Part shown: in pieces, positions 25,273 through 33,856 of the stretch
Numbering within the stretch: the first letter of the stretch is position 1
How the letters are laid out: every line of letters begins with the position of its first letter
NCBI RefSeq assembly: GCF_902703175.1
Contig: NZ_CACRYJ010000071.1
Span: 172,403-236,402, forward strand
Direction of reading: 5' to 3'
Source: Occultella aeris
Lineage (GTDB): Bacteria > Actinomycetota > Actinomycetes > Actinomycetales > Beutenbergiaceae
Length of the DNA stretch: 64,000 bases
Notes under the pieces: generated by a model
What the model was told of the DNA's origin: nothing
What the model saw: only the letters and a program-made list of their open reading frames with translations
Database searches by the model: none
Program-made: the position numbers and the translations under genes

Positions 25273-28200
25273 TCAGACGATGACCATGACCAGGTCGCCG
25301 CCGTCCACCTGACGGGCCGTCGGGCTCGGCACCCGGCGCACGGTCCCGGCGACCGCGGTGGTGATGGCGGCCTCCATCTTCATGGCCTCGATGGTCGCGA
25401 CCGTCTGCCCGACCTCCACCGCATCCCCCTCCGCGACGACAGGCGTGACGGACCCAGCGAACGGGGCCGCGACGTGCCCGGGCGTGTTCGGATCCGCCTT
25501 CTCCGCAGAGATCGCGGTGACCTCGGCCGACTCGTCGCGCACCTGCACGGGGCGCAGGTGGTTGTTCAACGTGGTCATCACGGTGCGGACGCCGCGCTCG
25601 TCCGGCTCGGACACGGCCTCCAGACCGACGAGCAGCCGGACGCCCCGCTCCATCGTGACCTCGAACTCGCTCGCGGAGTCGAGGCCGTACAGGTAGTCCG
25701 ACGTGCGGATCACGGAGATGTCCCCGAACTCGGACCGGCTCGTCGCGAAGTCCTTCGCCGGCCCCGGGAACAGCAACTCGCTCAAGCGGGTGCGACGGCG
25801 CGCGGAATCGGCGGCGAGCTCGGTGCGGTCGGACTCGGTCAGCGGGGTCAGCTCGCGCTTGGGGCCACGCCCGGCGAGGGCCTTCGTGCGGAACGGCTCG
25901 GGCCAGCCGCCGGGCGGGTCGCCCAGCTCGCCGTGCAGGAACGCGACGACCGAGTCCGGCAGGTCGAACCGTCCCGGCTCGGCCTCGAAGGCCTGCGGGT
26001 CGGCGCCCGTGGCGACGAGTTGCAGGGCGAGGTCGCCGACGACCTTCGAGGACGGCGTGACCTTCACGAGGTGCCCGAGGATGCGGTCCGCGGCGGCGTA
26101 CATGGCCTCGATCTGCTCGAACCGGTCGCCGAGCCCGAGGGCGATGGCCTGCTGGCGCAGGTTGGACAGTTGACCGCCGGGGATCTCGTGCTCGTACACG
26201 CGGCCGGTCGGCGCACGCAGGCCGGACTCGAACGGCGCGTAGAGGCGGCGGACCGCCTCCCAGTACGGCTCCAGGTCGGTGACCGCGCGCAGGTCCAGCT
26301 CAGGTGCCCGCTCGGTGTGCTCCAGTGCTGCCACCAACGCCGAAGCCGGCACCTGGCTGGTGGTGCCGGCCATCGGGGCGCTGGCAACGTCCACGGCGTC
26401 CACGCCGGCCCCGATCGCGGCCATCAGGGTGGCGAGCTGGCCCCCGGCGGTGTCGTGGGTGTGCAGGTGCACGGGCAGGTCGAAGCGTTCCCGCAGGGCA
26501 CCGACGAGCGTCGCCGCCGCGGCGGGCCGGAGCAGGCCGGCCATGTCCTTGATCGCGAGCACGTGCGCCCCGGCAGCCACGATCCGTTCGGCCAGGCGCA
26601 GGTAGTAGTCCAAGGTGTACAGCGGCTCGGCAGGATCGGTGAGGTTCCCCGTGTAGCACAGGGCCACCTCGGCGATCGCCGGCGTCTCGCGCACCGCGGC
26701 GATGGCGGGCGTCATCTGCGTCACGTCGTTGAGCGCGTCGAAGATCCGGAAGATCGAGATCCCGGTGTCGGCCGCCTCCCGGACGAACGCGTCGGTGACC
26801 TCGGTCGGGTACGGCGTGTAGCCGACCGTGTTGCGCCCGCGCAGGAGCATCTGCAGGTTGATGTTGGGCGCCGCCTCGCTGAGGGCGGCGAGCCGCTCCC
26901 AGGGGTCCTCCCCGAGGAACCGGAGGGCCACGTCGTAGGTGGCACCGCCCCATGCCTCGATCGAGAGCAGGCCCGGCGTGGTCCGGGCCACGTGCGGCGC
27001 GACCGCGAGCAGGTCGATGGTGCGCACCCGCGTCGCCAGCAGCGACTGATGTGCGTCCCGGAACGTGGTGTCGGTGACCGCGACCGCGGTCTGCGCCCTG
27101 AGGGCGCGGGCGAAGGCATCCGGTCCGAGCTGGGCGAGCTGCTGACGAGAGCCCGACGGCGGGGCCTCGCCGAGGTCGGTGTGCGGGAGTTTCTTGGCCG
27201 GTTCCCCGAGTGCCTCCGGCCTCGGGCCGTAGGGCCGGTTCACGGTCACGTGGGCCAGGAACGTGAGCAGCTTCGACCCGCGGTCACCGCTGACGCGCGG
27301 GGTCAGGAGCTCGGGTCGCGCCCCGATGAACGAGGTGTCCACGCGCCCTTCGATGAAGTCCGGGTCGTTGAGGACGGCCTGCAGGAACGGAATGTTCGTA
27401 CGAACGCCTCGGATGCGGAACTCGGCCAGCGCCCGTCGGGCCCTGCGGGTGGCGACCGCGAAGCTCGCACCACGGCAGGTCAGCTTGACCAACATCGAGT
27501 CGAAGTGGCCGGTGATCTCCGCGCCGGCGTGCGCCGTCGCCCCATCGAGCCGTACGCCCGCGCCGCCGGGCGACCGGTAGGCCGTCATCCGGCCAGTGTC
27601 CGGACGGAACCCGTTGCTCGGGTCCTCGGTCGTGATGCGGCACTGCAGGGCGAAGCCGTTGACGCGGACCTCGTCCTGGGTGATGCCCAGATCGGCGAGG
27701 GTCTCCCCGGCCGCGATCCGCATCTGTGCCGAGACCAGGTCGATGTCCGTGACCTCCTCGGTCACGGTGTGCTCGACCTGGATCCGCGGGTTCATCTCGA
27801 TGAACACATGCTCCCCGGCCCGCTCCCCCTCGGTGTCCAGGAGGAACTCGACCGTGCCGGCGTTCACGTACCCGATCGCCTTCGCGAACGCCACCGCGTC
27901 CGCGCACAGCCGCGCGCGGATCTCGGGGTCGAGGTTCGGGGCTGGTGCCATCTCGATGACCTTCTGGTGGCGGCGCTGCACCGAGCAGTCCCGCTCGAAG
28001 AGATGCACCACCTCCCCGGTCCCGTCCGCGAGGATCTGCACCTCGATGTGCCTGGGCCGAAGGACCGCACGCTCGAGGAACACGGTGGGGTCGCCGAACG
28101 CGGCGTCCGCCTCCCTCATCGCCGCAGCGAGCGACTCCGGCAGGTCGGCGGGTGTCTCGACCCGCCGCATCCCCCGGCCGCCACCGCCCGCGACGGCCTT

Positions 28201-28671
28201 GACGAACACCGGGAAGCCGACCTCGTCCGCCGCAGCCAGGAGTGCCTCGACGTCCGCCGATGGCTCACTCGAGGGCAGCACGGGGATCCCGGCGGCGCGG
28301 GCTGCGCGCAGCGCCGTAACCTTGTTCCCCGCCATCTCGAGGACCTCGGCGGGCGGCCCGACGAAGCTGATCCCGGCCGCCGCGGCCGCGCGCGCCAGTT
28401 CGGGGTTCTCGGAGAGGAACCCGTAGCCGGGGTAGATGGCATCCGCCTTGGATTCCTTCGCGACCCGGATGATCTCGTCGATGTCCAGGTAGGCCCGGAC
28501 CGGATGGTCCTCCTCACCGATGAGGTAGGCCTCGTCCGCCTTCAGCCGGTGCTCGGAGGCGCGGTCCTCGTAGGGGAACACGGCCACGGTGCGGGCGCCG
28601 AGCTCATATGCGGCGCGGAACGCACGGACGGCGATCTCGGCGCGGTTGGCAACGAGGACGGTCGAGAACAT
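25273..28671 (-). CDS. pyc: Pyruvate carboxylase
   Basis: A 1132-residue single-chain pyruvate carboxylase, which carboxylates pyruvate to oxaloacetate with ATP, bicarbonate and biotin. In order: biotin carboxylase (STVLVANRAEIAVRAFRAAYELG, ATP-grasp AVAGGGGRGMRRVET, EMNPRIQVEHTVTEEVTDID), carboxyltransferase (DTTFRDAHQSLLATRVRT, HTHDTAGGQLAT) and the biotinyl carrier domain with the biotinylated lysine in EAMKMEAAI, about 30 residues from the C-terminus. ATG 28671 is chosen because the family N-terminus starts there, with GGGAG upstream. Length is full. The main anaplerotic enzyme of this organism. Confidence 0.95.
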   Translation of the reverse strand: MFSTVLVANRAEIAVRAFRAAYELGARTVAVFPYEDRASEHRLKADEAYLIGEEDHPVRAYLDIDEIIRVAKESKADAIYPGYGFLSENPELARAAAAAGISFVGPPAEVLEMAGNKVTALRAARAAGIPVLPSSEPSADVEALLAAADEVGFPVFVKAVAGGGGRGMRRVETPADLPESLAAAMREADAAFGDPTVFLERAVLRPRHIEVQILADGTGEVVHLFERDCSVQRRHQKVIEMAPAPNLDPEIRARLCADAVAFAKAIGYVNAGTVEFLLDTEGERAGEHVFIEMNPRIQVEHTVTEEVTDIDLVSAQMRIAAGETLADLGITQDEVRVNGFALQCRITTEDPSNGFRPDTGRMTAYRSPGGAGVRLDGATAHAGAEITGHFDSMLVKLTCRGASFAVATRRARRALAEFRIRGVRTNIPFLQAVLNDPDFIEGRVDTSFIGARPELLTPRVSGDRGSKLLTFLAHVTVNRPYGPRPEALGEPAKKLPHTDLGEAPPSGSRQQLAQLGPDAFARALRAQTAVAVTDTTFRDAHQSLLATRVRTIDLLAVAPHVARTTPGLLSIEAWGGATYDVALRFLGEDPWERLAALSEAAPNINLQMLLRGRNTVGYTPYPTEVTDAFVREAADTGISIFRIFDALNDVTQMTPAIAAVRETPAIAEVALCYTGNLTDPAEPLYTLDYYLRLAERIVAAGAHVLAIKDMAGLLRPAAAATLVGALRERFDLPVHLHTHDTAGGQLATLMAAIGAGVDAVDVASAPMAGTTSQVPASALVAALEHTERAPELDLRAVTDLEPYWEAVRRLYAPFESGLRAPTGRVYEHEIPGGQLSNLRQQAIALGLGDRFEQIEAMYAAADRILGHLVKVTPSSKVVGDLALQLVATGADPQAFEAEPGRFDLPDSVVAFLHGELGDPPGGWPEPFRTKALAGRGPKRELTPLTESDRTELAADSARRRTRLSELLFPGPAKDFATSRSEFGDISVIRTSDYLYGLDSASEFEVTMERGVRLLVGLEAVSEPDERGVRTVMTTLNNHLRPVQVRDESAEVTAISAEKADPNTPGHVAAPFAGSVTPVVAEGDAVEVGQTVATIEAMKMEAAITTAVAGTVRRVPSPTARQVDGGDLVMVIV

Positions 28672-28855
28672 GCGAACTCCCAGGGGTGTGCGGGGTGTGC
28701 GCACCGCACGCTACCGCGATCGGCGCCGCCGGCCGGACGCTGTCCAGAACCAGGACGGCGGCCGACACCCGAGTCGTCGGGCCCCGTTTCGAGGCCTGGG
28801 GCGGGCGCAGGCACCGAGGTTCCGGGATCCTTCCCGATCGGGCGGGCGGTGCGCT

Positions 28856-29455
28856 TCAGGCGCCCTTGCGGGCGGCGCGGCGGCGTGCGAGCTCGTCGTC
28901 CTTGGTGACGGTCACGGTGTCGTCCTCGGCACGCTCGGTGGGGAACTCGGCCAGGCTGCCCTCGACCTCGCGCCAGACGCGGCCGACGGCGATGCCGAAG
29001 ACTCCCTGGCCGCCCTGGACGAGGTCGAAGACCTCATCGGCGGAGGTGCACTCGTACACGCTCGCACCGTCGCTCATCAGCGTGATCTGTGCGAGGTCGT
29101 CCACGCCACGCTCGCGCAGGTGGTCGACGGCAGTCCGGATCTGCTGGAGCGAGACGCCGGTGTCGAGCAGACGCTTGACGACCTTGAGGACGAGCACGTC
29201 CCGGAAGCTGTAGAGACGCTGGGTGCCCGAGCCGGTGGCGGGTCGGATGCTCGGCTCGACGAGGCCGGTCCGTGCCCAGTAGTCGAGCTGCCGGTAGGTG
29301 ATGCCGGCGGCACGGCACGCGGTAGGTCCGCGGTAGCCGGTGGCGGTGTCCAGATCCGGCAGCGTGTCACCGAAGAGCATGCCCTGGGCTCGCTGTGGGG
29401 TCGAGCCGGGGGCGTCTGCTGTCGCATCGATGCCGCTCACGCCTACTCCATTCAT
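28856..29455 (-). CDS. MerR family regulator (second MerR of the garA-ftsR locus, Rv1830-like)
   Basis: A 199-residue MerR-type regulator. The DNA-binding part is GYRGPTACRAAGITYRQLDYW, ARTGLVEPS, and then RLYSFRDVLVLKVVKRLLD with the coiled dimer helix VSLQQIRTAVDHLRERG. The C-terminus (TLMSDGASVYECTSADEVFD) is the family-typical domain. In mycobacteria the orthologue position, after garA, ftsR and the DUF151 nuclease, is Rv1830. A GTG at 29473 is an alternative start. Its promoter carries the 15-bp box at 29603-29617. Confidence 0.85.
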   Translation of the reverse strand: MNGVGVSGIDATADAPGSTPQRAQGMLFGDTLPDLDTATGYRGPTACRAAGITYRQLDYWARTGLVEPSIRPATGSGTQRLYSFRDVLVLKVVKRLLDTGVSLQQIRTAVDHLRERGVDDLAQITLMSDGASVYECTSADEVFDLVQGGQGVFGIAVGRVWREVEGSLAEFPTERAEDDTVTVTKDDELARRRAARKGA

Positions 29456-29602
29456 CGCACTGACCTGCACCACTCTATCGCGTGGTGTGCTGCGAGCCCG
29501 TCCGGCGCCCGCGATGTTCCCAAACTAGAGGCAGGCAGGGTCCGGATCAACGAGGCCGGCCACGAACGGGCCCCGGCGTGTCGCACCCGGTGAGTCTTAC
29601 TC

Positions 29603-29617
29603 TCAACCTGAAGTTGA
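29603..29617. promoter_or_regulatory. 15-bp palindromic MerR box upstream of merR2
   Basis: TCAACCTGAAGTTGA, 148 bp upstream of the second MerR gene. On the minus strand it continues as AGGTTGAGAGTAA, matching the garA site AGGTTGAGGGTAA at 12 of 13 positions. The shared palindrome marks a probable binding site for FtsR or the second MerR protein. Confidence 0.55.
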
Positions 29618-29694
29618 AGGTTCGCCCGGAATCCCGCCGAAAGAACTCCCGACGGTGGCGGGCATCACACCCATGAAAGCCCGACACGCCCGGT

Positions 29695-30216
29695 TCAGGC
29701 GTCCGTGTCGTCGAAATCCTCCGGTGCCACGGAGTCGAGGAACTCCCGGAACTCGGCGACCTCCTCGTCGGCCTCCTGGCCGTGCATCGGCGCGCCCAGA
29801 TGAACGTGCTCATGTTCGTCCTCGTCCACGTCGAGGACGACGGCGGCAACGTCGAGGACGGCTTCGGCACACCAGACCTCCACGTGCGCCCGGAGCGCCA
29901 GCGCGATCGCGTCAGAGGCCCGCGAGTCCACCCGTCGCCCGTTGGTCAGGACCAGTTCGGCGATGAAGGTGCCGTCACGCACCTCGATGATGTTCACCCG
30001 GTCGAGGCCGACCTCGGAGGCCTCGAGCACGCTGAGCAACAGGTCGTGCGGGCCGGGGCGCGGGGACTGCATGCCGGCCTGCGCCGTCGCGATCGCCACA
30101 CCCTCGTGCGGCCCGATCACGATGGGTAGGGACAGCGGCCCCTCCGCCTCGGACAACACCACCAACACGTCGTGTTCGGGGGCGTGGACCCGAACACGGA
30201 CACCGAGGACACCCAT
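29695..30216 (-). CDS. Bifunctional nuclease family protein (DUF151)
   Basis: A 173-residue protein of the bifunctional-nuclease/DUF151 family. Signature stretches are VLSEAEGPLSLPIVIGPHEGVAIA, GPHDLLLSVLEAS, TFIAELVLTNGRRVDSRASDAIALALRA. The tail is strongly acidic (VDEDEHEHVHLG, EADEEVAEFREFLD). Plant relatives show RNase/DNase activity; the bacterial role is unproven. ATG 30216 is preferred for its TAGGGG upstream; a GTG at 30225 is possible. Conserved third gene of the garA-ftsR block. Confidence 0.85.
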   Translation of the reverse strand: MGVLGVRVRVHAPEHDVLVVLSEAEGPLSLPIVIGPHEGVAIATAQAGMQSPRPGPHDLLLSVLEASEVGLDRVNIIEVRDGTFIAELVLTNGRRVDSRASDAIALALRAHVEVWCAEAVLDVAAVVLDVDEDEHEHVHLGAPMHGQEADEEVAEFREFLDSVAPEDFDDTDA

Positions 30217-30311
30217 CTTTCGCACCCCTACACGCTACGCCGCGTGACCGACGAGCGCGCGCAATCAACCCGGGTGATTTTTCACGGACCCCGCGATCGG
30301 GGCCGATGGCG

Positions 30312-31076
30312 CTACTGGAGCCGGTCGATACCGGCCCGGATCAACGCCGTGTGCAGCGCGTTGAACGTCTCGGCCAGGTCGGAGGCCAGTGAGTGTGCCT
30401 TGGCCCTGGAGGCTGCTGATGACGGCCCGCTCCGGACCGAGCGCACCGGCGCCACGAGCTGGTCGATGAGGTCGAGCTCGCGTTCTGCGGCCGTGCGGAC
30501 CGAGCGCAGGTGCCGTGCCTCGATCCCATGCTCGGCGAGCTGCCCGGCGAGCCGCACGATCTCGATGGCACCGGCCGGGTACTTCGATCCGGCGTCGGCC
30601 GTGATCAGGCCGGCCGCGGCAAGAATCTCGACCTGTTCCGTCGGGCAGTCCGCCGCCTCCGCGAGCTGGGCCGCCGTCATCCTGGTCCGGCCCTTGGCTC
30701 CGACGAGTTCGCCGTCCTCGGTCACCACCCGGGCGCCGGGTGCGGGTGCCTGTGCCGATCCGGCGCCCGCATCGAGCTCCGCGAGGCGCTCCCGGATCAC
30801 CTTCAGGGGGAGGAACGAGTCCCGTTGCGCGGTCAGCGCGAACCGCAGGCGTTCGACGTCGGCCTGGCTGTAGGTCCGGTACCCCGCCGGGGTTCGGTGC
30901 GGTGTCACCAACCCCTGGTCCTCGAGGAAACGGATCTTCGAGACGCTCACGGCGGGGAACTCGCGCTGCAGGATCGACAACGCGGCCCCGATGTTCATCG
31001 TCGGGGTCCGGGAGACGCCGGCCGGCCAGCGCTCGGGCTCGTCGGCGGCTCGGGCCGACGCCGAGGACGTGCTCAC
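30312..31076 (-). CDS. ftsR: MerR-type cell-division regulator FtsR
   Basis: A 254-residue MerR-family regulator. The winged HTH lies at about residues 27-90 (NIGAALSILQREFPAVSVSK, FLEDQGLVTPHRTPAGYRTY), followed by a linker and a second helical domain (TRMTAAQLAEAADCPTEQVE) that is typical of FtsR and distinguishes it from ordinary MerR. The C. glutamicum orthologue controls ftsZ. The ATG overlaps the garA stop by 4 bp, so the genes are coupled. Confidence 0.9.
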   Translation of the reverse strand: MSTSSASARAADEPERWPAGVSRTPTMNIGAALSILQREFPAVSVSKIRFLEDQGLVTPHRTPAGYRTYSQADVERLRFALTAQRDSFLPLKVIRERLAELDAGAGSAQAPAPGARVVTEDGELVGAKGRTRMTAAQLAEAADCPTEQVEILAAAGLITADAGSKYPAGAIEIVRLAGQLAEHGIEARHLRSVRTAAERELDLIDQLVAPVRSVRSGPSSAASRAKAHSLASDLAETFNALHTALIRAGIDRLQ

Positions 31077-31627
31077 TGCCCCGGCGCGTCCGAACGCGGC
31101 TCGCCGTCGCCGTCGACGCCGATGCTGCCGTCGACACCGGTACCGCCTTCGACGGCGTCGGCGGCAGCCTGCGTGCGGCGCGGGCTCGGGTGGAACGTGA
31201 GGCGGTACTTGCCGATCTGCACCTCGTCGCCCGCCTGGAGCTCGCTCTGGTCGATCCGGGTGCGGTTGACGTACGTCCCGTTCAGGCTGCCGACGTCGCG
31301 GACCGCGAAGCCGCCCTCGGTGGCGAGGAACTCCGCGTGCCGACGCGAGACCGTGACGTCGTCGAGGAAGATGTCCGCGGCCGTATCCCGCCCGGCGCTG
31401 ACCCGATCGTCGTCGAGCAGGAATCGCGCTCCGGCGTTCGGGCCGTGCTGCACGATCAACAGTGCCGAGCGCGGCGGCAGCGCTTCCACGGCCTCCCTGT
31501 CACTGGCGTCGATCGCGCCCGGCGCGAACTCCTCGTAGTCGGTGGGTACGACGCGGCCAAGGGCCGCTGTGGTGTGGACCGGCGGTGGACCGGACTCGGT
31601 GCCCGCGCCCTCGTTCTCGGGTGCCAT
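31073..31627 (-). CDS. garA: FHA-domain signalling protein, GarA/OdhI type
   Basis: A 184-residue protein with an N-terminal acidic tail, a double threonine (Thr19-Thr20 in HTT, in the position of the kinase site of GarA/OdhI) and a complete FHA domain, SAGRDTAADIFLDDVTVSRR, HAEFLATEGGFAVRDVGS, LNGTYVNRTRI. GarA/OdhI phosphorylated by Ser/Thr kinases releases 2-oxoglutarate dehydrogenase and glutamate dehydrogenase from inhibition. The threonines are followed by AAL in place of the usual SVF, a divergence. ATG 31627 has GGGAGG upstream. First gene of the operon with ftsR. Confidence 0.85.
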   Translation of the reverse strand: MAPENEGAGTESGPPPVHTTAALGRVVPTDYEEFAPGAIDASDREAVEALPPRSALLIVQHGPNAGARFLLDDDRVSAGRDTAADIFLDDVTVSRRHAEFLATEGGFAVRDVGSLNGTYVNRTRIDQSELQAGDEVQIGKYRLTFHPSPRRTQAAADAVEGGTGVDGSIGVDGDGEPRSDAPGQ

Positions 31628-31713
31628 TGATGCGTTGCCTCCCTGGCCGGCTGACTTCGTGGAACCGCTCACGGCTCGTTCTCGTGCTTGAACCTAGACC
31701 GTGAACTTTACCC

Positions 31714-31728
31714 TCAACCTTAGGTCGA
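31714..31728. promoter_or_regulatory. 15-bp palindromic MerR box upstream of garA-ftsR
   Basis: TCAACCTTAGGTCGA lies 87 bp upstream of garA. With its flanks, CCCTCAACCTTAGGTCGAGG, it is a near-perfect 21-bp palindrome. It shares the TCAACCTnAnGTnGA pattern with the site before merR2, and on the minus strand reads AGGTTGAGGGTAA, overlapping a probable -35 region. Confidence 0.6.
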
Positions 31729-31773
31729 GGGCGCGCCCTGTGGACAGGGGTACCGCCGATCGACCCGCGTGGA

Positions 31774-32598
31774 TCAGTTCTCGTCCTCGACGGGCACCGC
31801 GTACTCGGGCTCGACGACCTGGACGACCGCTGTGATCTGCACCAGGTCCCGCTCGACCATGTCCACCGTGGCGCCGGCGTTGCGGAACCCGGCGAGAGCA
31901 CCGCCCGGGATGTCCAGTGCCACGGAGAGGGTCTGCGGATTGCCGATCGCGCGCCACTCGTACGGTGAGGTCAGTGGCTCGCCGTTGGCCATGATGCCGT
32001 CGGGTCCGTCCGTGAACGAGGCCGTCGCGGTCAGGCGGACGCCCGAGACCTCCACGGCCTCGGCGCCGGCGTTGCGCAGCTCCTCGAGCATGTGCACCAT
32101 CGTCTGGGCGGACACCTCGCCGTCGGGGTCATCGACCTCGACCACGACGCCGGGTCCTTCGACCGGGACGGTGCCGGCGAGGATCGACTGAAGAGTCAGG
32201 TAGTCCTCGGCGAACTGGCGCGCGTTCGAGCCCGACTGCAGTGACGAGCGCTGGGTCCGAAGCTCCTCGCCCTCGGCGGTCAGCTGCTCGTTGCGCTGGG
32301 TGACCTCGTCGAGGAGCCGGACCAGGTCGTCCTGGCGGAGCGAGCTGAACTCGTCGCCCTGGGTCTGGCGGACCTGGGCGACGATCGCGATCCCGAGCAG
32401 CACGCACATCAGGGCGATCAGGATCCTGGCACGCAGGCTCTGCCCGCGCCCGTCCTTCGGCGTCCGCGCGATCGGCCGCGATCCATCGCCGGTGGCTGCG
32501 CCGCCGGTGGTGGCCGTGCCGGCCGTGGCCGCGTCACCGGTGGTCGCGTCGGCGGTGGCGTCGCCCTCGGCCGCCGGCTTCTCCTCGTCGGGCGCCAT
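31774..32598 (-). CDS. DUF881 membrane-anchored protein
   Basis: A 274-residue DUF881 protein. A Thr/Ala-rich cytoplasmic lead of about 45 residues precedes one transmembrane segment (LIALMCVLLGIAIVAQVRQT), then a coiled-coil extracellular stretch (DLVRLLDEVTQRNEQLTAEG) and the DUF881 domain (GPGVVVEVDDPDGEVSAQTM, AVEVSGVRLTATA, SPYEWRAIGNPQTLSVAL). In B. subtilis the YlxW/YlxX homologues are linked to division. It follows the small basic protein gene by 3 bp and is followed by a 101-bp gap where mycobacteria carry gcvH; that gene is absent here. Confidence 0.85.
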   Translation of the reverse strand: MAPDEEKPAAEGDATADATTGDAATAGTATTGGAATGDGSRPIARTPKDGRGQSLRARILIALMCVLLGIAIVAQVRQTQGDEFSSLRQDDLVRLLDEVTQRNEQLTAEGEELRTQRSSLQSGSNARQFAEDYLTLQSILAGTVPVEGPGVVVEVDDPDGEVSAQTMVHMLEELRNAGAEAVEVSGVRLTATASFTDGPDGIMANGEPLTSPYEWRAIGNPQTLSVALDIPGGALAGFRNAGATVDMVERDLVQITAVVQVVEPEYAVPVEDEN

Positions 32599-32601
32599 CG
32601 G

Positions 32602-32934
32602 TCAGGCCTTGAAGATGTGGCGTCGGATCGATGCGGCGTTGGAGAAGATCCGGATCCCGAGCACCACCACGACGGCGGTGCTCAGCTGCGAACCGACACC
32701 CAGCTGGTCGCCGAGGAAGACCAGGAAGGCCGCGATGAGTACGTTGAACAGGAACGAGGTCACGAACACGCGCTCGTCGAAGACCTGCTCCAGGCGAGCC
32801 CGCACGGCGCCGAACAGCGCATCCAGGGCGGCCACCACGGCGATCGGCAGGTAGGGCTGCAGTTCCACGGGGACACTCGGCTGGAGGATGAGGCCGATGA
32901 CCACGCCGATGACCAGTCCCACCACAGCGATCAC
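32602..32934 (-). CDS. Small basic family membrane protein (DUF1290, Sbp-like)
   Basis: A 110-residue membrane protein with three hydrophobic spans (VIAVVGLVIGVVIGLILQ, LPIAVVAALDALFGAV, VTSFLFNVLIAAFLVFLG) and a conserved core with GAVRARLEQVFDERVFVT. The start is GTG 32934, with the strong ribosome-binding run GGGGAGGGGAGGAACGC; the longer ORF start at 32991 is rejected. It sits between two DUF881 genes exactly as in other actinobacteria and firmicutes. Confidence 0.9.
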   Translation of the reverse strand: MIAVVGLVIGVVIGLILQPSVPVELQPYLPIAVVAALDALFGAVRARLEQVFDERVFVTSFLFNVLIAAFLVFLGDQLGVGSQLSTAVVVVLGIRIFSNAASIRRHIFKA

Positions 32935-32998
32935 GCGTTCCTCCCCTCCCCGGGTCGAGTCAGTCTGACACGCACCGCGCCGTCGCGGCACGACGTGT

Positions 32999-33856
32999 CT
33001 ATGACGATTCCGTCACATTCACCAGGCCGGAGGTGGTCCCGGCCGGCAGCACCAGGTCATCGGCCGGCGTCACCGACGACGGGATCGAGAACTGCGAGGA
33101 GAGGGTGCTCAGGTGGGTCGCCGCACTCGTACGCGCGAACGAGGTGCGCATCCCCTGCGGGTCCCCGATCGCCTCGACCACGTACGGGGTCACGAGTGGC
33201 TGCAGGTCCACGAGGACGGCCTCCCCCGCGGTCCGGATCGCGGTGGCAGCGGTCAGCCGGTGCCCGTTGATCGCGATCGCCTCGGCTCCGCTCGCCCAGA
33301 GCCCGTTCACGACGACCTGCAGGTCGAAGTCCTGGACCCGCTGCTCCTGGGTGCCGGGTTCGTTGTTCTGGGCACGTACGGAGTCCTCCACGGTGATCAC
33401 CAGGCCGGGCCCGTGCACGGCCGTGCTCCCCGCCCACACCGCGAGATCGGACGACTCGTCGAGGACCTGCGCGTCGCCCGACCCGAGCGCGGTGACCTGA
33501 AGATCGTTGATCTCGGTACGGACGCCGTCGTTCTGCGCGGTCAGCTCCTCGGAGGCGGCGATCCGCTCCCGGATCTGCTCGATCAGCACCGCGCGGGCAC
33601 TCTCGCCCGACGGCAGTGGGGCGCGCAGTGCCTTGGCCGCCCACACCCCGCCGAGACCAAGGGCGGCCGCCGCGAGCAGGACCAGCACGCGGGACACTGC
33701 GCCGTAGCGGGGCGCCGTGCCAGCCGCCCGGGCCTGCGCCGCGGCCGCGTAGCCGGGGTCCAGGGGGCGCTCGGTCACCTCGTTGAGCAGCGTCATCGAG
33801 GCGTCGGGGCGGCGCCCGAGGGAGATCGGGCTACCCGCGGGGCGCGGGGTACTCAT
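32999..33856 (-). CDS. DUF881 membrane-anchored protein (second copy)
   Basis: A 285-residue DUF881 protein starting at ATG 33856, which overlaps the end of the phosphatidyltransferase gene by 4 bp. A short cytoplasmic N-terminus is followed by one membrane span (RVLVLLAAAALGLGGVWAA), a coiled-coil (AVLIEQIRERIAASEELTAQ) and the DUF881 domain (GSTAVHGPGLVITVEDS, AIAINGHRLTAATAIR). The long N-terminal extension reaching 34222 is a shadow of the other strand frame and is rejected. Confidence 0.85.
   Translation of the reverse strand: MSTPRPAGSPISLGRRPDASMTLLNEVTERPLDPGYAAAAQARAAGTAPRYGAVSRVLVLLAAAALGLGGVWAAKALRAPLPSGESARAVLIEQIRERIAASEELTAQNDGVRTEINDLQVTALGSGDAQVLDESSDLAVWAGSTAVHGPGLVITVEDSVRAQNNEPGTQEQRVQDFDLQVVVNGLWASGAEAIAINGHRLTAATAIRTAGEAVLVDLQPLVTPYVVEAIGDPQGMRTSFARTSAATHLSTLSSQFSIPSSVTPADDLVLPAGTTSGLVNVTESS

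Noticed and set aside
25474..28908. Plus-strand ORF of 1144 codons opposite pyc
   Set aside because: It is the antisense shadow of pyruvate carboxylase, caused by high GC at third positions; its sequence has no domain and is full of Gly/Arg/Asp.
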